Assembly: GCF_039522165.1 (NCBI RefSeq) | Contig: NZ_BAAADE010000001.1 | Span: 806,001-870,000, forward strand | Source: Paenochrobactrum glaciei | GTDB lineage: Bacteria > Pseudomonadota > Alphaproteobacteria > Rhizobiales > Rhizobiaceae | Reading direction: 5' to 3' | Length of the DNA: 64,000 bases | Shown: positions 60,936 through 64,000 of the stretch, piece by piece | Layout of the letters: the number at the start of each line of letters is the position of its first letter | Numbering within the stretch: position 1 is the first letter of the stretch | Position numbers and translations under genes: made by a program | Notes under the pieces: model-generated | Databases searched by the model: none | The model's input: the letters and a program-made list of their open reading frames with translations, nothing else | Told to the model about the DNA's origin: nothing

Positions 60936-63680
60936 TTACTTGGCAATCGAAATTTCTTTCAAACGATAAAGCGCTTCCAAGGCTTCACGCGGGCTCAAAT
61001 CATCCGGGCGGATTGCATCCAGTGCCTGTTGCAATTCATTGACCTGCACTTGAGCCTTTGGTGTTTCCTGCTTCAGCACCACCGAGAAGAGCGGCAAATC
61101 ATCAATCAGCTTATTGGCCTTGCCGGATGTTTCGCCTTCTTCCAACTGTTTCAGCACATCACGCGCACGGTTGACCACTGCCTCCGGCAAGCCCGCCAAA
61201 CGCGCCACCTGCACGCCATAAGAGCGGTCAGCCGCCCCTTGCGCCACCTCATGCAGGAACACGACATCATTGTCCCATTCCTTCACCCGCATGGTGACAT
61301 TGGACAAGCGCTTCAGCTTTTCTGACAAGGCCGTCATTTCATGGAAGTGAGTGGCAAAAAGCGAACGGCAACGGTTTTTCTCATGCAGATATTCAACTGC
61401 TGCCCAAGCAATCGAAAGCCCGTCAAATGTTGCCGTACCGCGTCCGATCTCATCCAAAATCACCAGTGCGCGTTCGCCTGCCTGATTGAGAATGGCGGCA
61501 GTTTCCACCATCTCCACCATAAAAGTTGAGCGGCCACGCGCCAGATCATCAGAAGCACCGACACGCGAGAACAAGCGGTCGACAATACCGATATGCGCTG
61601 AACCGGCAGGCACAAAAGAACCCATCTGCGCCATCATCGCAATCAGTGCATTCTGGCGCAGGAAGGTCGATTTACCGCCCATGTTCGGGCCGGTCAGCAA
61701 CCAGATCGCACCATTTTTGTCATTATTTTGCGGTGACAAATTACAATCATTAGCCACAAACGGATTAGCAGCCTGACGACGCAATGCCTGCTCCACCACC
61801 GGATGACGACCACCGACAATGTTGAAAGCCAGACTGTCATCAACAACTGGACGACAATATCCTTGTTCATCAGCCAGCACCGCCAGAGCAACTGACACAT
61901 CATAGACCGAAAGAGCCGCAGCAGCTGCACGAATTGCATCGGCAAAAATGACAATCTCTGCTGTCAGATTATCAAAAATTGCTGTTTCAATAGAAAGAGC
62001 GCGATCCGCGGCATTGGCAATTTTTGTTTCCAGTTCCGCCAGTTCTGTGGTGGTAAAACGCATGGCATTGGCCATCGTCTGACGGTGGATGAAGCGTGCC
62101 TTTGCTTCATCACTGTCAGTCATCACACCAGCATTATTGGCGGTGACTTCGATGAAATAACCAAGCACATTATTATGCTTGATTTTGAGCGTTTTAATGC
62201 CGGTTTCATCAATATAATTTTGCTGCAATCCGGCGATCACACGACGTGACTGGTCACGAAGACCGCGCATTTCATCAAGCTCCGCATGATAATTTGCCCG
62301 CACAAAACCGCCGTCACGCTTCAAAAGCGGCAGTTCATCCGCCAAAGCATTGTCCAGATGATCACGCAGTGTCTGCGGTATATTGCCAAGTGCATGCAGC
62401 GCTGTTTTTAACTCTGCCGGCAAATCCTTATCTCTGAGCACATCGCAAATAGCACGCGCGGCCTCAAAACCACGCTGAAGAGCGCCCATATCGCGCGGGC
62501 CACCACGCCCGACTGCCAGACGAGATAAAGCACGAGGCATATCCGGCACACCTTTCAGCTCAAGGCGCAAGGCATCGCTTAAAACCGGCTCATTGAGAAA
62601 ATAAGATACCGCATCAAGGCGCGCATGAATGGCCTGCGAAGAGGTTAACGGAGCGGTTAACCGCTCGGCCAGCAAACGGCTGCCACCACCTGTTATGGTG
62701 CGGTCGATTGCTTTGAGCAAACTGCCATCCCGTTGACCGGAAAGGGTGCGCACCATTTCCAGATTAGCACGCGTTGCCGGATCAATGAAAAGGGTTGAGC
62801 CTTCCTGCTCGCGCTCCGGTCGCATCAATGGCGGACGTTCGGAAATCTGCGTTTTCTCGATATAGGCAATTGCGCCGGAAATCGCCGACAATTCGGAGCG
62901 CGAAAACTGGCCGAAACCATCCAGTGTCGCTACATCATAATAACGCTGGATGCGTGATTGTGCAGCGGCACTATCAAACAAAATTGCTGGTTGCGGAATA
63001 ACTGAGCGCCCGATCTGATCAAAGACAGGGCGCAGTTCCGGATCATGAAAAACCGGCTCCGCTACAATCAGCTCGCGCGGATCAACGCGCATAATATCGG
63101 CAAACATCCGCTCCGGCGAACTTTCCGTCACACGGAATGTGCCGGTGGAAATATCAATCCATGCCAGCGCCAGCACATTGTCAGCTTCGCCTTTAACGCG
63201 GCCTAAGGTCATCAGGAAGTTGGCCTCTGAAGGATCAAGCAGCTTTTCTTCTGTCAAAGTGCCCGGTGTCACAAGGCGCACCACATCGCGCTTGACCACA
63301 GATTTGGAGCCGCGTTTTTTCGCCTCTGCCGGATCTTCCACCTGTTCGCAAACAGCGACGCGGTAGCCTTTGGCGATCAGCTTTTGCAAATAATCATCAG
63401 CAGCATGAAACGGCACACCGCACATCGGGATTTCATCGCCCAGATGTTTGCCACGCTTGGTCAACGTAATGCCTAGCGCTTTGGACGCTTCGACTGCATC
63501 TTGGAAAAACAGCTCGTAGAAATCGCCCATCCGGTAAAAAAGTAGCGAATCAACATTCGCAGCTTTAATCTCGATATATTGCTCCATCATCGGCGTGAGT
63601 CGCACCGGCGCCTCATGCTGGACTTCAGTTTCAGTGGATGAAGCGGAAATATCGTTGATAATCTCTGGTTGGTTCGTCAA
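60936..63680 (-). CDS. mutS: DNA mismatch repair protein MutS
   Basis: Recognises mismatches and starts repair; 914 residues. Mismatch wedge FYRMGDFYELF (Phe-x-Glu), connector, core and clamp domains, then ATPase with LLTGPNMGGKSTFLRQ, the Walker B LVILDEIGRGTATFDG, and C-terminal helix-turn-helix dimerisation region. Full length. Divergent from malic enzyme, a common Rhizobiales arrangement. Confidence 0.97.
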   Translation of the reverse strand: MTNQPEIINDISASSTETEVQHEAPVRLTPMMEQYIEIKAANVDSLLFYRMGDFYELFFQDAVEASKALGITLTKRGKHLGDEIPMCGVPFHAADDYLQKLIAKGYRVAVCEQVEDPAEAKKRGSKSVVKRDVVRLVTPGTLTEEKLLDPSEANFLMTLGRVKGEADNVLALAWIDISTGTFRVTESSPERMFADIMRVDPRELIVAEPVFHDPELRPVFDQIGRSVIPQPAILFDSAAAQSRIQRYYDVATLDGFGQFSRSELSAISGAIAYIEKTQISERPPLMRPEREQEGSTLFIDPATRANLEMVRTLSGQRDGSLLKAIDRTITGGGSRLLAERLTAPLTSSQAIHARLDAVSYFLNEPVLSDALRLELKGVPDMPRALSRLAVGRGGPRDMGALQRGFEAARAICDVLRDKDLPAELKTALHALGNIPQTLRDHLDNALADELPLLKRDGGFVRANYHAELDEMRGLRDQSRRVIAGLQQNYIDETGIKTLKIKHNNVLGYFIEVTANNAGVMTDSDEAKARFIHRQTMANAMRFTTTELAELETKIANAADRALSIETAIFDNLTAEIVIFADAIRAAAAALSVYDVSVALAVLADEQGYCRPVVDDSLAFNIVGGRHPVVEQALRRQAANPFVANDCNLSPQNNDKNGAIWLLTGPNMGGKSTFLRQNALIAMMAQMGSFVPAGSAHIGIVDRLFSRVGASDDLARGRSTFMVEMVETAAILNQAGERALVILDEIGRGTATFDGLSIAWAAVEYLHEKNRCRSLFATHFHEMTALSEKLKRLSNVTMRVKEWDNDVVFLHEVAQGAADRSYGVQVARLAGLPEAVVNRARDVLKQLEEGETSGKANKLIDDLPLFSVVLKQETPKAQVQVNELQQALDAIRPDDLSPREALEALYRLKEISIAK

Positions 63681-63853
63681 TCTTCAGCTCCGCCTTCCAT
63701 AAAACACAATTTTGTTACGCATAAACCACTCAAAAACATTGAATCTTGCGTAAACTATAAATTTCATCACAATATCTATTCCCGAAATGATATTTACGCA
63801 CCACCCAACACAGAATACCTAGAATTCTCCACAGATGATAACCGGAGTTGACA

Positions 63854-64000
63854 TGTCAGCCTCAGAAAAAAACAATAACAAAACCCCGACTGCCGCACAG
63901 GCTGCCAGTGATAAAGAAGCGCTCGATTTCCATTCGATGGGGCGCCCCGGTAAGTTAGAAATCGTTCCGACCAAGCCTATGACCACCCAGCGTGACCTGT
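63854..64000 (+). CDS. maeB: NADP-dependent malic enzyme, first 49 codons (runs off the right edge)
   Basis: ATG at 63854 with CCGGAG upstream. A polar N-terminal leader is followed by ALDFHSMGRPGKLEIVPTKP, the opening of MaeB-type malic enzymes (about 760 residues with a phosphotransacetylase-like tail). Only the start is visible, so the assignment rests on this short match and on its position beside mutS. Confidence 0.8.

Noticed and set aside
1..64000. CRISPR arrays, tRNA or rRNA genes, insertion sequences, prophage
   Set aside because: No regular repeat-spacer series, no cloverleaf-type sequence, no transposase or phage ORF was found on reading both strands by eye.

Overview
The window is ordinary chromosome of an alphaproteobacterium of the order Hyphomicrobiales (Rhizobiales), most like the Brucellaceae (Brucella/Ochrobactrum/Pseudochrobactrum type). 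This rests on gene content and order: the cysG-DUF2849-cysI-DUF934-cysH sulfite operon, rsmI-hemW-rdgB-rph divergent from hrcA-grpE, Hsp20 paired with DUF1150, lptC-lptA-lptB near hpf-ptsN, sppA-ihfB-lapA, and lspA, olsB, mutS and malic enzyme at the right end. Base composition looks moderate (about half GC, by eye), lower than most rhizobia. I see no prophage, insertion sequence, CRISPR array, tRNA or rRNA.

Layout. 1-7 kb: a secreted alkaline phosphatase (cut by the left edge) with a Pho-box-like repeat, a Glu/Leu dehydrogenase, and nrdAB. NrdB has the residue pattern of a class Ic (Mn/Fe, Phe in place of the radical Tyr) ribonucleotide reductase, and the operon leader is a cobalamin riboswitch carrying a repetitive palindromic insert and a hairpin over the nrdA ribosome binding site. 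7-10 kb: cueR and copA, with a CueR-type operator before copA. 10.4-17.5 kb: a TPP riboswitch and a thiamin operon, thiD-O-S-G-E-F, then thiY-tenA-thiX, without thiC or the transporter ATPase thiZ. 17.6-21.9 kb: a 25-codon leader ORF plus terminator-like hairpin before an ABC exporter, and an LTA-synthase-like membrane phosphotransferase.

21.9-28.8 kb: glpD and glpR, then a leftward run cysD-cysNC-cysQ-cbiZ, in which a corrinoid salvage enzyme is coupled to sulfate activation genes. 29-34 kb: a frameshifted epimerase remnant, a LuxR-type regulator without a LuxI partner, and the B12-dependent methionine synthase metH behind a 24-bp perfect palindrome. 34-40 kb: small genes and the assimilatory sulfite reduction operon. 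40-46 kb: yraN-rsmI, hemW, rdgB, rph, then hrcA-grpE. 46-51 kb: TRIC-type channel, adenosine/sugar kinase, EI24 protein, nth, DUF2244, and an Hsp20-DUF1150 pair whose short leader resembles a ROSE RNA thermometer. 51-55 kb: ptsN, hpf and lptB-lptA-lptC, with a 0.5 kb non-coding stretch where rpoN normally lies in this order. 55-64 kb: sppA, ihfB, lapA, two RNA methyltransferases, lspA, olsB, mutS and the first codons of malic enzyme.

A shared theme is cobalamin: a B12 riboswitch on a B12-independent reductase, a CbiZ-type corrinoid amidohydrolase and MetH lie within 30 kb. The most interesting under-described elements are the riboswitch-controlled class Ic nrdAB operon with its palindromic insert, the leader peptide/attenuator before the ABC exporter, the candidate ROSE thermometer and the apparent rpoN loss.
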